A DNA stretch of 6,438 nucleotides from a bacterium. Its GTDB lineage: Bacteria > Bacteroidota > Ignavibacteria > Kapaibacteriales > Kapaibacteriaceae. The position numbers and the translations under genes were made by a program. Below the pieces are notes generated by a model. It was given only the letters and a program-made list of their open reading frames with translations. It did no database searches and had not been told where the DNA came from. Every line of letters starts with the position of its first letter. Positions within the stretch are counted from its first letter, which is position 1. Shown here one piece after another: positions 6,292 through 6,438 of this stretch. The stretch lies in assembly GCA_020050895.1 (NCBI GenBank), contig JAGVJW010000183.1:1-6438 (forward strand). Reading direction: 5' to 3'.

Positions 6292-6438
6292 AGCTGCTGC
6301 GATGAGTAGTCGGCCCACGGATTGGCCCGGTCCTTGGGGGTGAAGCTCGTGGGAATACTCGGCAGGCCGGAGCTCTGCGTTGCCAGGTCGAGCAGCGTGA
6401 TCTCTCGGCCGTCGCGTGACGACACCACCGTGCCCGGC
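6213..6438 (-). CDS. Internal fragment of a beta-lactamase-family serine hydrolase
   Basis: The minus-strand frame is open from the window end and homologous in character down to about base 6237. Its motifs are EITLLDLATQSSGLP, then NPWADYSSQQLYDFL and LTRGIGEKYE. These match the region after the catalytic Ser-x-x-Lys in the class C beta-lactamase/serine hydrolase family (PF00144), where the next residues should be a YSN motif. Instead the frame reads TTATKSL and stops, because the sequence switches to the convergent thioredoxin gene. Neither the catalytic SxxK nor the YSN is in the window. Local GC is about 64% against roughly 45% elsewhere, so this piece comes from a different genome or a recently acquired segment. 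The GTG at 6428 is not a real start, since the frame continues upstream to the window end. Confidence 0.75.
   Translation of the reverse strand, partial: PGTVVSSRDGREITLLDLATQSSGLPSIPTSFTPKDRANPWADYSSQQLYDFLKSYQLTRGIGEKYETTATKSL
6228..6240. other. Probable chimeric junction between two unrelated sequences
   Basis: Left of this point the plus-strand thioredoxin-fold frame is coherent and GC is about 40-47%. Right of it GC averages about 64% and coherence moves to the minus-strand hydrolase frame. Both proteins lose their expected sequence at the same place: hydrolase codons make sense down to the GAG at 6239-6237, and the thioredoxin protein down to the valines at 6232-6237. Both genes are interrupted mid-domain and no inverted repeats or target duplication are visible. 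An assembly or amplification chimera close to the end of the window is more likely than a natural insertion. Confidence 0.7.

Noticed and set aside
6213..6438. Natural insertion of a resistance gene disrupting the thioredoxin gene
   Set aside because: No terminal repeats, target duplication, integrase or promoter are visible, and the hydrolase itself is also cut mid-domain at the same point, which fits a chimeric join better. The fragment is a general serine hydrolase relative and cannot be called a resistance determinant.
1..6438. CRISPR array, toxin-antitoxin pair, phage or other defence system
   Set aside because: I saw no regular direct repeats, and none of the coding regions has a nuclease, transposase, toxin or phage-structural motif.

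Overview
The window looks like a chromosomal fragment of a bacterium in the Bacteroidota/Chlorobi (FCB) neighbourhood. An Ignavibacteria- or Kapabacteria-like lineage fits best, but this is inference. The support is a YidC with lysine where proteobacterial YidC has its groove arginine, an Omp28/thioredoxin-type secreted protein, a DUF3467 protein, mid-range GC, and clear Shine-Dalgarno (SD) sequences before several genes, which are uncommon in classical Bacteroidetes. No mobile element, CRISPR array, tRNA or rRNA was seen.

Layout. Bases 1-192 hold the 5' end of a minus-strand gene for a secreted protein of unknown function. It diverges from a long plus-strand run: a LolA/LolB-like periplasmic protein (292-1017), a TPR lipoprotein-like protein with an embedded BamE-like segment (1100-2599), a DUF3467 protein (2613-2927), then rpmH (2980-3126), rnpA (3138-3533), yidD (3530-3760) and yidC (3776-5635). 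Gaps are short or negative throughout, so 292-5635 could be one operon or two overlapping transcription units. After a structured 101-base leader comes a secreted thioredoxin-fold protein (from 5737). It is cut near base 6237, where the sequence changes abruptly to about 64% GC and encodes, on the opposite strand, part of a beta-lactamase-family serine hydrolase.

How the genes fit together. rpmH-rnpA-yidD-yidC is the conserved block linking ribosome assembly (L34), tRNA 5' processing (RNase P protein) and membrane-protein insertion (YidD, YidC). The upstream genes add an envelope theme: an outer-membrane lipoprotein-sorting-like fold and a TPR/BamE-like protein that resembles parts of the outer-membrane assembly machinery. 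That functional link is an inference from architecture and position.

No clear new defence or mobile system is present. The points most worth checking are the probable chimeric junction near 6237, the TPR plus BamE-like architecture, the RNA-structure potential in two leaders, and an atypical RnpA signature motif.
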